Assembly (NCBI GenBank): GCA_948857205.1
Contig: CAQPRV010000130.1
Coordinates: 1-15,124, forward strand
Length of the DNA stretch: 15,124 bases
Source: an uncultured Clostridia bacterium
Lineage (GTDB): Bacteria; Bacillota; Clostridia; TANB77; CAG-508
Direction of reading: 5' to 3'
Shown here piece after piece: positions 7,486 through 14,867 of this stretch. The position numbers and the translations under genes were made by a program. Under the pieces are notes generated by a model, which worked only from the letters and a program-made list of their open reading frames with translations, searched no databases and was not told where the DNA came from. Within the stretch, counting starts at the first letter, position 1. Each line of letters begins with the position of its first letter.

Positions 7486-7497
7486 ATGAAGGTTAAA
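7465..7497 (-). promoter_or_regulatory. Candidate response-regulator box and -10 of the exporter operon
   Basis: On the minus strand TTTAACC (7497-7491) and TTTAATC (7486-7480) start exactly 11 bases apart, followed after 9 bases by TATATT (7470-7465). Direct repeats at one helical turn ending just upstream of a -10, and replacing a -35, are the usual layout for promoters activated by OmpR-family regulators. The start site would be near 7458, with a short leader into AGGAGG. Confidence 0.5.
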
Positions 7498-7521
7498 TTT
7501 TTGTATATTATTTTTGATTGT

Positions 7522-7549
7522 TTTATAATGAAGATTGTTTTCTATGCAA
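7522..7549 (-). promoter_or_regulatory. Alternative sigma-A promoter for the exporter operon
   Basis: TTGCAT (7549-7544), a 16-base spacer and TATAAA (7527-7522) on the minus strand. It overlaps the base of the terminator hairpin at 7548-7591 and would give a leader of about 75 bases. It is weaker evidence than the phased-repeat promoter downstream; either or both may act. Confidence 0.3.
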
Positions 7550-7591
7550 AAAATGAAACCATACTTTTTGTATAGTATGATTTCATTTTTT
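7548..7591 (-). terminator. Rho-independent terminator upstream of the exporter operon
   Basis: Stem arms on the minus strand: AAAAAATGAAATCATAC and GTATGGTTTCATTTTTT, with a 10-base loop. The single non-Watson-Crick position is a U-G wobble in minus-strand RNA but an A-C mismatch on the plus strand, which supports use in the minus direction. The arm ends in six U. It would stop transcripts coming from the decayed DXS-like gene or beyond. Confidence 0.75.
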
Positions 7592-7651
7592 ATCATTAAT
7601 TTACAGTTTGTTATATTTATAAGCTAAATATAATAAACTTGGGATATCTTC

Positions 7652-7678
7652 AAAAAACAATATTATATATTGTTTTTT
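7652..7678 (-). terminator. Terminator hairpin at the end of the DXS-like pseudogene
   Basis: Perfect 12-base arms, AAAAAACAATAT (7678-7667) and ATATTGTTTTTT (7663-7652), with a 3-base loop and a U-run. The restored reading frame of the pseudogene stops inside this hairpin at 7665-7663. Confidence 0.6.
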
Positions 7679-8512
7679 ATATCTTCAATTCTTGGATTTA
7701 TTAAGGTTGGTGTAAATCCTAATTTTTGTTTTACTTGTTTTGAAACTTCTTCTCCAATTTGGTAAAAATCTCCGAACTGCTAAAATTGCTACTTTCTCAC
7801 CTTGTTCTTCTATCTTATATTTATTTATATTACTATAATCTTTGTCAGCAACTCTTCCATCCTTTATTACTCCATTTCCTGGCATTAATATCATTACTGG
7901 ATGCTCACTTTGTTCGATAGACCAATCAAGCATTGACAAATATTCATCTTTATTTGTTGGTGCAAGTATTACTAAATTTGGAATATGAGAAAATGCTGAA
8001 ATTGTAAATATTCCTAAATGCGTTACATCGTTTAATCCTGCAAATGATGTGAAATTTAAAACTATTGTTGCTGGATTATTATTTATACATAAATCTTGTG
8101 ATATTTGATCATAAGTTCTTTGTATAAAGGTTGAGCTTGTTCCAAGTATTGCTTTACCACCATTTTTAGCAATTCCTGAAATTAATGCAACTGCTTGTTC
8201 CTCTGCAATTCCCACATCTACAAATTGCTTTCCTGCTTGTTTTCTTTTTTCAATATTGAATCCAATAGTTTCAGGCATGGCTGGTGTTACTGCTACTACT
8301 GTTTTATCTTTTTTCATTTTTTCTAACAGATAATCTGCTGTTAAAGTTTCATAGTCCTCTTCATTTTCAAAGTTAGCTATTACTTTTCCAGTTTCTTCAT
8401 CAAAAGGCATACTCCAATGCCAGTCTTCTTTATTTTCTTCTGCTAATTTTTCTAATTCTTCCAAATTTAACTTTTTTACTTCTTATGGGTTATTAATTTT
8501 TTCTAAATACAT
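7663..8512 (-). pseudogene. Decayed DXS-like (transketolase-family) gene
   Basis: Remnant of a thiamine-diphosphate enzyme like 1-deoxy-D-xylulose-5-phosphate synthase. From the ATG at 8512 (AGGAAA 8 bases upstream) the frame reads MYLEKINNP, stop (TAA at 8485-8483), EVKKLNLEELEKLAEE, which is a DXS N-terminus. It then jumps directly to NKEDWHWSMPFDEETGKV, a segment normally about 280 residues further on, so the first domain with the diphosphate-binding GDG motif is missing. The pyrimidine-binding domain is preserved, with the catalytic-Glu motif VDVGIAEEQ, FIQRTYDQ and DVTHLG. After VAILAV, one extra base near 7780 shifts the frame. Removing it restores GDFYQIGEEVSKQVKQ and TPTLINPRI, then a stop, so the C-terminal domain is also cut short. 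The longest surviving ORF (7685-8464) needs a TTG start with no binding site. The normal DXS arginine (IDRAG context) is not seen, so it may derive from a DXS-like paralogue rather than housekeeping dxs. Confidence 0.9.
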
Positions 8513-8546
8513 AAAGACATTTTCCTTTCACTTTTAAACTATTAAT

Positions 8547-8552
8547 ATTATA
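8547..8552 (-). promoter_or_regulatory. Possible -10 of the DXS-like pseudogene
   Basis: Consensus TATAAT on the minus strand, 35 bases before the ATG at 8512, but without a recognisable -35 at 16-18 bases. In such AT-rich DNA this is weak evidence. If real, the remnant is still transcribed. Confidence 0.3.
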
Positions 8553-8600
8553 CTGTATATTTTAAAAATAATCTATATTGGACTTTATTCAAGTTTCGAC

Positions 8601-9932
8601 TTAAGCATATTGATATTTTTTCCTATTCTTTGACAAAAATATAATACTAACAAATAAAGATAATATTTCTGCAAAAGCTACTGCAAGCCAAATTCCATTA
8701 ATGCCCCAAATTACTGGAAGCAAATAAATCATTATAACTTGAAATACCAAAGTTCTTAAAAAAGATATAGCAGCTGAAACAAATCCATTATTCAAAGCAG
8801 TAAAGAATGACGATGCAAACATATTAAATCCACTAATTAAATAAGATAAAGAAAATAATCTTATTGCATTTGTAGTCATATTTAACAAACCATCATCATA
8901 ACTAACAAAAATTGATGCAAGCAGTTTTGATAATAGTTCAGCAATTCCAGTCATAACTACTGAAGTTACTGCTATTAAAATAAGACTTTTCTTTAACAAA
9001 CTTTTTAGTTCTTCTGTATTTCCTGCTCCATAGTGATATCCTACAATAGGTGCTGAGCCTAAAGAGTAACCTAAATAAGTTCCAGCAAATATATAACCAA
9101 CATACATAATTATTCCAAAAGCTACCACTCCATCTGAACCAGCATATTTCATTAATTGTGCATTAAATAGCATACTAACAAGAGACGTTGATAAATTTGT
9201 TAACATTTCTGACGAACCATTAGTAAAAGCTTGTACTATAGGCTTTAATTCAAATCTAGTTTTTGTAAATTGTAAAACATGATTTCTTTTTGTAGCAAAA
9301 TAAACTACAGGAATAATTACTCCAAATACTTGACTAATACCAGTTGCAAGTGCTACTCCAAAAACTCCCATTTTTAATACATATATAAAAAAGAAGTCTA
9401 ATATCATATTACTAACACCTGAGATAATTGAAATAATTAATCCTAAGGTTGGCTTTTCAGCTACAATCAAGAAACTCTGAAAAGCATTTTGCAAACAAAA
9501 AGGTATTAAAAATATAAGTAAAGTTCTTCCATAAACTACACAGTCTTGTAACATATTCTTATCAGAGCCTAATAACTTTGCCATTGGTTCTACTAATATC
9601 ACACCAAGAATTGTAAATATAAAACCTATTATTATTAATAAGTAAATTAACATTGAAAAATATCTATTAGCTTTTTGTTTATCACCTTCTCCAATTGTTT
9701 TTGAAACTAATGCACTTCCACCAGTTCCCATCATAAATCCTAAGGTTCCTAAAATCATTATTGCTGGCATAATTAAATTTACTGATGCAAAAGCTTCTGC
9801 ACCTACACAGTTTGAAACAAATATCCCATCTACTACTCCATAAATAGATGTAAATATCATCATTATTATAGTTGGTAAGGTAAACTTAATTAACTTTTTA
9901 TATGTAAAATGTTCTGATAATGCTATTTTCAT
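8601..9932 (-). CDS. MATE-family multidrug efflux transporter
   Basis: Integral membrane antiporter of 443 residues, the normal length for MATE proteins, with about 12 hydrophobic segments in two related halves. Family features: N-terminal KLIKFTLPTIIMMIFTSIYGVVDGIFVSNCVG, then GFMMGTGGSALVSKTIGEGD, the NMILDFFFIYVLKMGVFGVALATGISQ segment, and in the second half FGIIMYVGYIFAGTYLGYSLGSAPIVGYHYGAGN. MATE proteins expel cationic drugs or metabolites using sodium or proton gradients; the substrate here cannot be told. Start ATG at 9932 with GGAAGG at 8 bases. The leader holds a fully palindromic hairpin and the promoter near 10055-10084 is strong. The TetR gene upstream is on the same strand, so it could control this pump as well as the divergent MMPL gene. 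Confidence 0.95.
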   Translation of the reverse strand: MKIALSEHFTYKKLIKFTLPTIIMMIFTSIYGVVDGIFVSNCVGAEAFASVNLIMPAIMILGTLGFMMGTGGSALVSKTIGEGDKQKANRYFSMLIYLLIIIGFIFTILGVILVEPMAKLLGSDKNMLQDCVVYGRTLLIFLIPFCLQNAFQSFLIVAEKPTLGLIISIISGVSNMILDFFFIYVLKMGVFGVALATGISQVFGVIIPVVYFATKRNHVLQFTKTRFELKPIVQAFTNGSSEMLTNLSTSLVSMLFNAQLMKYAGSDGVVAFGIIMYVGYIFAGTYLGYSLGSAPIVGYHYGAGNTEELKSLLKKSLILIAVTSVVMTGIAELLSKLLASIFVSYDDGLLNMTTNAIRLFSLSYLISGFNMFASSFFTALNNGFVSAAISFLRTLVFQVIMIYLLPVIWGINGIWLAVAFAEILSLFVSIIFLSKNRKKYQYA

Positions 9933-9937
9933 TTTTA

Positions 9938-9997
9938 ATTTCCTTCCTAAGGCATAAATCTGGTTGAAAAAGAATTATAATTCTTTTTCAACCTTTA
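9938..9997 (-). repeat. Single copy of the hairpin/Shine-Dalgarno leader repeat
   Basis: On the minus strand it reads TAAAGGTTGAAAAAG, a hairpin, then AGATTTATGCCTTAGGAAGG, matching the unit repeated three times at 1511-1681. Here the hairpin is a perfect 32-base palindrome (9962-9993; half-site GGTTGAAAAAGAATTA). CCTT can pair with the AAGG of the ribosome binding site, suggesting the element could modulate translation of the MATE gene. Confidence 0.7.
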
Positions 9998-10054
9998 TAT
10001 TTCCTTTTTCTCTTATAAACAGAATTTCTATCTAAAGAATTATTTTGTGTTTCG

Positions 10055-10084
10055 ATTATAACATAAAGAACAAATAACTTTCAA
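10055..10084 (-). promoter_or_regulatory. Promoter of the MATE gene
   Basis: TTGAAA (10084-10079), an 18-base spacer, then TATAAT (10060-10055) preceded by TGT, making an extended -10. This is the best match to a sigma-A promoter in the window. The start site would be near 10048, giving a leader of about 115 bases that includes the palindromic repeat. Confidence 0.7.
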
Positions 10085-10105
10085 TAGCTATTAGCCAAAG
10101 TTATT
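10073..10105 (-). repeat. Inverted repeat over the MATE -35 region
   Basis: Perfect 9-base arms AATAACTTT and AAAGTTATT with a 15-base spacer that contains the palindrome AATAGCTATT (10083-10092). It covers the -35. On the minus strand it is followed by TGTTCTTT, so it could be an operator for the MATE promoter or a weak terminator for the TetR gene that ends at 10176. Confidence 0.45.
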
Positions 10106-10175
10106 GCAATTTAATTACATAATTATTATATATATTTTCGAAATACTTTTTATTAACAACTTACTTAAATAAGGT

Positions 10176-10736
10176 TTAGTCATAAATAAAAATTTTATTA
10201 AACCATTTTTTACAATTATCAAATAGTTCCTCTAAAGAATAATCGCTCTTATCTCTAAAATAACTCAAAATCTCGTTAACTAACCCATTAATAAAAAAAG
10301 AAACGTCAAGTTCTATAAAATCATTATCCTTGCAAATATTATTCAAAGCAAAAAGTAATTTACGAGAAGACATCTTTTTTAACTTCTCCAAGAAAAATAA
10401 TAAATCATCTGAGGATAAAAGCATTCTATAAGTATCTTCATTCTTTTTTAGACATTTAAAAACATCACTAAAATAATTAATAACGTCCTCTTTAGTATAT
10501 AAAACATTATCATCACTTATAAGCAATTCAATAGTTTCCAACTGATACTCATTTGCAACATCATAAATATCGTCATAATGAGTATAAAATGTACCTCTAG
10601 TAATATCAGCTCTTTTAACAAGTTCTGTAACAGTAATTTTATTTAAATCTTTTTTTTCATTTATCAATTCTGCAAAAGTCTTTTTTATTAACTTTCTTGT
10701 TTTTTTAGATGACGAATTTAATCCTTGAACTTTCAT
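10176..10736 (-). CDS. TetR-family transcriptional regulator
   Basis: DNA-binding regulator of 186 residues. The N-terminal TetR helix-turn-helix spans about residues 13-60: SKKTRKLIKKTFAELINEK, ITVTELVKRADITRGTFYTHYDDIYDV, with the diagnostic GTFYTHYDD after the recognition helix. The C-terminal two thirds is helical ligand-binding/dimerisation sequence of the TetR_C_7/DhaS-like kind (EDTYRMLLSS, FFINGLVNEILSYF). AGGA lies about 12 bases before the ATG. It is divergent from the MMPL gene, with 204 bases between the chosen starts, and upstream of the MATE gene. It is therefore the likely repressor of the MMPL transporter, of itself, and perhaps of the MATE pump. The ligand is unknown. Confidence 0.94.
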   Translation of the reverse strand: MKVQGLNSSSKKTRKLIKKTFAELINEKKDLNKITVTELVKRADITRGTFYTHYDDIYDVANEYQLETIELLISDDNVLYTKEDVINYFSDVFKCLKKNEDTYRMLLSSDDLLFFLEKLKKMSSRKLLFALNNICKDNDFIELDVSFFINGLVNEILSYFRDKSDYSLEELFDNCKKWFNKIFIYD

Positions 10737-10774
10737 TTATATCTTTTCCTTTCTTTACATATTACACTTTGAAT

Positions 10775-10780
10775 ATTATA
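10775..10780 (-). promoter_or_regulatory. Possible -10 of the TetR gene
   Basis: TATAAT on the minus strand, 38 bases before the TetR ATG. There is no good -35 at normal spacing. It is placed sensibly for autoregulated divergent transcription. Confidence 0.4.
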
Positions 10781-10834
10781 ACTCATAAATATGAAATTTT
10801 TGTGAAAATGCTTAAAAATATATACAATTTTTTG

Positions 10835-10860
10835 ATAATTGTCTAAATTTTAACAATTAT
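10835..10860. promoter_or_regulatory. Candidate TetR operator (26-bp palindrome)
   Basis: Arms ATAATTGT (10835-10842) and ACAATTAT (10853-10860) are perfect reverse complements. The centre AAATTT is also self-complementary, so only two base pairs of a 26-bp dyad mismatch. It lies between the divergent TetR and MMPL genes, the usual operator position for this family. Confidence 0.6.
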
Positions 10861-10896
10861 AACAAATCTATACTATCCTTTAATAATAAAATAATG

Positions 10897-10902
10897 TATA
10901 AT
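10897..10902 (+). promoter_or_regulatory. Possible -10 of the MMPL gene
   Basis: TATAAT 38 bases before the GTG start at 10941. A -35 match at normal spacing is not visible. The candidate operator ends 36 bases upstream. Confidence 0.4.
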
Positions 10903-10940
10903 AAATGATGGTGCAAAAAAACAGAAAGGAAGGAAAAAAA

Positions 10941-13900
10941 GTGAAAAAAATTACTGATTTTATTGTTAACAAAAGATACCTAATATTGATAATATTTATA
11001 ATACTATCGATAATATCAGTTATACTGTCAAATCAAGTAAATATCAATTATGATATTGCAAAATATTTACCAAACACTTCTGAAACTAGAATTGGTATGG
11101 ATCTTATGGAAAGCAAATTTAAAGAAATAAACTCTAGTTCTTTAAATGTAATGTTTAATAATTTAGATGAAACTTCCAAAAGCGAAATTTTCGATTACTT
11201 AAAAAACCTTGAAGGTGTAAGTAGTGTAGATTATGATAACACAGATAATTATAATAAAGATGGTTATACTCTATATGTTTTAAATATAGATGATAAAGAA
11301 GATTCAGCTATAGCAAAAACTCTTTACGAAAATATAACTGAACACTTTGAAGACTACGAAATGTATACTAGTGGAGCAATAGCAGAACGTAATGCAGATG
11401 TATTACCTATGTGGATAATGGCAGTTGCTATTGGATGTGCCTTAATAATTCTTATAATAATGTGTGAATCTTATGTAGAACCTTTTTTATTTTTAATAGC
11501 AATATTAATTGCTGTTCTATTAAATAATGGAACAAACATAATGTTTGACAGTGTATCTAACATTACAAATTCAATATCAGCAATATTACAAATGGCATTA
11601 TCAATGGACTACTCAATAATGTTAATGAATAGATATCAACAAGAAAAGCAAAAAGAAAGCAATAAAATAGAAGCAATGAAAAATGCCTTATTTAACGCTT
11701 TCACATCAATATCAAGTAGTTCAATAACAACTATTGTTGGTCTAATAGCCTTAGTATTTATGAGTTTCAAAATTGGTAAAGATTTAGGTTTTGTATTAGC
11801 AAAAGGCGTACTATTCAGCTTAATAAGTATATTCTTCGTACTCCCTTCACTAATACTAATGTGTGACAAAGCAATTACAAAAACAAAGAAAAATAGTCCT
11901 CATATAACCTTAAATACTTTAGGAAAAGTAAGTTATAAATCAAGATATATATCAATCTTCTTATTTATTGGAGTATTTATAGTAAGCTATTTACTAAAAG
12001 GAAACTTAGGAATTTTATACACTGACTCTGAAGAAAACAAAATATCAGAAGTATTTAGCGAAAACAATCAATTTGCAATAATCTATAAAAATCAAGATGA
12101 AGAAAAAATATCAAAACATTTAAGCGATATAGAAAATACAGATAAAGTAAATGAAGTATTAGGATACGGTAATACAATTAATCAAGACCTAACCTATGAC
12201 AAATTAAATACTAAGTTAATGGACTTAGGCTCTGATGTAGAAATTGAAGACTATTTGTTAAAAATATTATATTATAAATATTATAATAAAGCTGAAAATA
12301 ACCAAATGACCTTTAACGAGTTTGTATCTTTTATTCAAAAAGATGTATATAACAATAAAAACATGAGTGACAAATTAGATACTGCAACAAAGGCAAATAT
12401 TGATAGACTAAAAAATTTTACAAGTAGTAATTCAGTAAACCAACCAAGAACAACAAAAGAACTTGCAAATATCTTAGAAATAAAAGAAGATGATATAAAA
12501 GATATATTAATTTATTATAACTCTAAAAATACTAACATAAAAATTAGTTTAAACGAATTTATAAAATTTATGAATTCAACAGTTTTAACAAATGAAAAAT
12601 ATTCAAAAGGAATAGATGCAAATACAAAAGCTAGTTTAAATAAATTAACCAAATTAACAGATGCTACTACAATTAAAAAGAAAATGACAAGTACAGAAAT
12701 GGCAAACTTATTTGGAATGAATGCAAATACTATGAAAGATTTATATACCTATTATATGAGTACACATGAAATAGACACTAAAATGGATATATCTCAATTT
12801 TCAAATTTTGTATTAACAAAAGTAATGAAAGATAAACAATATGCTAACCTATTTGATGAAAAAACTAAAAAAAGCCTAAATATGTTATCAACCTTTAGTA
12901 ATACATCAATAATAAATAAAAACATGAATTCTAAAGAACTTGCGAACTTACTTGGAATAGATGAAAATTCTGTAAAACAATTACTATTATTAAAATACAA
13001 AAATTCACCAAGTACAACAAAATTAAGTATAGCAGAATTTGTTAATACTGTACTTTATCTAAAACAAAATACACCTTATTTAAACAGTTTAGATGCAACA
13101 ACTTTAACTCGTCTAAATAATCTAAAATCTGCAATTGATAATGGTATTATAAAAGACACAAATAAATATACAAGTGCTGAATTATCTAAGGTACTAGGTA
13201 TAGACAAAAATAAATTAAATGAAATATATGTGCTAATTGACTTTAGCAAAGGAAATACAAATAACTGGAAAATGACACCTAATTCTTTTGTAAAATTTAT
13301 CTTACAAAATAGTAGCAACGATAGTATAAAGAAAAGTATGGATCAAAATACTTTAGGACAATTAAAATTATTATCAAAAGTAATGGATAGCACTATTAAT
13401 AAAAACACTTATACCTATAAACAAATGTCAGAATTTATAGGAACAGATTTAAATACAACAAAAAATATTTATACTTTATATACTTCAAGTAAAACTACTA
13501 TAAAATTAACACCTTATGAATTTGTAAACTTTGTTTTAGCAAATAAAAATACCCCTGTTTTAGCAAAAAACCTAAATTCAAATACTGTAAAAGAATTAAC
13601 ACTAGTACAATCAGCTATGAAAGGAGTTTTAAACAATAAACAATACACAAGTACTGAACTTGGTAATTTATTAGGAATAAATAAAAGTAATTTAGACTTG
13701 CTTTATGGATTATATTATTCTAAAAATGTTAATACAAATCAAACTATGTCTTTAAAACACTTTGTAGAATTTATACTAAAAGATGTAATGAATAATAGTG
13801 AATTCTCAAGCAACTTCGATACTGCTTCAAAATCAAAATTAAATACAATTAATGGAGTTATGAATTCAACTTTAAATAATACCAAATATTCTAAAGAAGA

Positions 13901-14807
13901 AATCTTTGCTATTTTAAGTGAATTTACTGATAATTTAGATAAAAATACTGTAGATTTACTTTATATATATTATGGAAGTACTACAGAATATAATCCAACT
14001 TGGACCTTAACAGTAGAAAAATTTGTTAATTATCTATATGACGAAATTTTAACAGATAGCAGATTTAATGATTTTATAAAAGATGATATGAAACAAGATA
14101 TTACAGATGCTAAAACTACTATAAACGATGCTAAAGATTTGTTAATTGGTGATGGATATTCAAGAATTGTTGTTAATACAAATTATGATATGGAATCTGA
14201 AGAAACTTTTAAATTTATTCAATCTTTGAAAGATAAATTAGCTTCAGATGTTCACGACTTCTATATTATTGGAAATTCTGCAATGGCATATGAAATGAGT
14301 AAAACTTTCCAAGCTGAATTGGATTTTATTACAGTACTTACTATGATAGCTATATTTGTTGTAGTTGCTATTACCTTTAAGTCTGTTATTATACCAATAA
14401 TACTAGTATTACTTATTCAATGTGCTGTATATATGACCATGGGATTTTTGTCTTTCTCTGGTGATGGTGTTTACTTTATTTCACTTTTGATTGTTCAAAG
14501 TATTTTAATGGGTGCAACTATTGATTATGCTATTTTATATACTTCGTATTATATTGAACATAGAAAGTCAATGGATGTTAAGGAAGCTATTATTAATTCT
14601 TATAATAAGTCAATTCATACTATTTTAACTTCTGCTTCTATACTTATTATTGTTACTCTAATTGTTGGTTGCTTTGCTTCTGCTATTGCTGCTAAGATTT
14701 GTAAAACTATTTCACAGGGTACTTTATGTGCAGAATTGCTAATTTTACTTCTATTGCCAGCACTTTTAGGTTTATGTGATAAGTTTATTATTAAAAAGCA
14801 TAAATAA
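10941..14807 (+). CDS. MMPL/RND-family transporter with eight-repeat extracellular domain
   Basis: Large membrane transporter of 1288 residues from the GTG at 10941. AAAGGAAGGA ends 6 bases before it, while an in-frame ATG at 10905 has no binding site and would carry this one in its coding region. Layout: helix at about 12-30, first extracellular domain to about 155, helices at about 157-360 including LSMDYSIMLMNRY (Asp223). A very long second extracellular region (about 360-1120) follows, then the C-terminal helix bundle with GATIDYAILYTSYY (Asp1195). The Asp-Tyr pair in each half is the proton-relay signature of MMPL proteins. Residues about 419-1075 form eight tandem units of about 78-90 residues. 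MMPL proteins export lipids, peptides or drugs using the proton gradient. The substrate is unknown. Usual Firmicute MMPL proteins are about 700-1100 residues, so this is long. Confidence 0.94.
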   Translation: MKKITDFIVNKRYLILIIFIILSIISVILSNQVNINYDIAKYLPNTSETRIGMDLMESKFKEINSSSLNVMFNNLDETSKSEIFDYLKNLEGVSSVDYDNTDNYNKDGYTLYVLNIDDKEDSAIAKTLYENITEHFEDYEMYTSGAIAERNADVLPMWIMAVAIGCALIILIIMCESYVEPFLFLIAILIAVLLNNGTNIMFDSVSNITNSISAILQMALSMDYSIMLMNRYQQEKQKESNKIEAMKNALFNAFTSISSSSITTIVGLIALVFMSFKIGKDLGFVLAKGVLFSLISIFFVLPSLILMCDKAITKTKKNSPHITLNTLGKVSYKSRYISIFLFIGVFIVSYLLKGNLGILYTDSEENKISEVFSENNQFAIIYKNQDEEKISKHLSDIENTDKVNEVLGYGNTINQDLTYDKLNTKLMDLGSDVEIEDYLLKILYYKYYNKAENNQMTFNEFVSFIQKDVYNNKNMSDKLDTATKANIDRLKNFTSSNSVNQPRTTKELANILEIKEDDIKDILIYYNSKNTNIKISLNEFIKFMNSTVLTNEKYSKGIDANTKASLNKLTKLTDATTIKKKMTSTEMANLFGMNANTMKDLYTYYMSTHEIDTKMDISQFSNFVLTKVMKDKQYANLFDEKTKKSLNMLSTFSNTSIINKNMNSKELANLLGIDENSVKQLLLLKYKNSPSTTKLSIAEFVNTVLYLKQNTPYLNSLDATTLTRLNNLKSAIDNGIIKDTNKYTSAELSKVLGIDKNKLNEIYVLIDFSKGNTNNWKMTPNSFVKFILQNSSNDSIKKSMDQNTLGQLKLLSKVMDSTINKNTYTYKQMSEFIGTDLNTTKNIYTLYTSSKTTIKLTPYEFVNFVLANKNTPVLAKNLNSNTVKELTLVQSAMKGVLNNKQYTSTELGNLLGINKSNLDLLYGLYYSKNVNTNQTMSLKHFVEFILKDVMNNSEFSSNFDTASKSKLNTINGVMNSTLNNTKYSKEEIFAILSEFTDNLDKNTVDLLYIYYGSTTEYNPTWTLTVEKFVNYLYDEILTDSRFNDFIKDDMKQDITDAKTTINDAKDLLIGDGYSRIVVNTNYDMESEETFKFIQSLKDKLASDVHDFYIIGNSAMAYEMSKTFQAELDFITVLTMIAIFVVVAITFKSVIIPIILVLLIQCAVYMTMGFLSFSGDGVYFISLLIVQSILMGATIDYAILYTSYYIEHRKSMDVKEAIINSYNKSIHTILTSASILIIVTLIVGCFASAIAAKICKTISQGTLCAELLILLLLPALLGLCDKFIIKKHK
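12195..14159 (+). repeat. Eight degenerate ~80-residue tandem repeats in the MMPL protein
   Basis: Unit starts by base: 12195, 12450, 12687, 12927, 13170, 13413, 13647 and 13890, the last ending about 14159. Spacings are 255, 237, 240, 243, 243, 234, 243 and about 270 bases. Consensus features in order: T-S-x-E-L-A-N-L-L-G-I-(D/N), a helix with L-Y-x-Y-Y, K-(M/L)-(S/T)-x-x-E-F-V-N-F-(I/V)-L, then L-D-x-x-T-K-x-x-L-N-x-L. The units are diverged at protein and DNA level, so duplication is old. The pattern is helical; I recognise no named domain. Confidence 0.85.
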
Positions 14808-14826
14808 TGTATTATTTATATTTTAT

Positions 14827-14867
14827 GGAAAGCTATCAAACTATGATAACTTTCCTATTTATTTTTA
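14827..14867 (+). terminator. Rho-independent terminator of the MMPL gene
   Basis: Stem GGAAAG-c-TATCA and TGATA-a-CTTTCC with a 5-base loop at 14827-14855, followed by TATTTATTTTT. It lies 20 bases after the stop codon. Confidence 0.85.

Noticed and set aside
7685..8464. A functional 259-residue transketolase protein
   Set aside because: It needs a TTG start without a binding site, lacks the diphosphate-binding domain, and its last 30 residues are out of frame. Sequence on both sides restores DXS-like protein when read in the right frame.
8583..8605. Hairpin at the end of the MATE gene as a terminator
   Set aside because: On the minus strand the stem is only about six weak pairs (TTAAGT / ACTTGA), with no U-tract.
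10905..10940. Upstream ATG as the start of the MMPL gene (adds MMVQKNRKEGKK)
   Set aside because: The added codons include the AAAGGAAGGA that serves the GTG at 10941. The upstream ATG has no binding site and directly follows the candidate -10.
11636..13318. Minus-strand ORFs inside the MMPL gene
   Set aside because: They are antisense shadows with no binding sites and no domain features.
12195..14159. CRISPR array or DNA-level satellite
   Set aside because: The periodicity is about 240 bases, is seen at protein level, and the nucleotide units are strongly diverged within one open frame.
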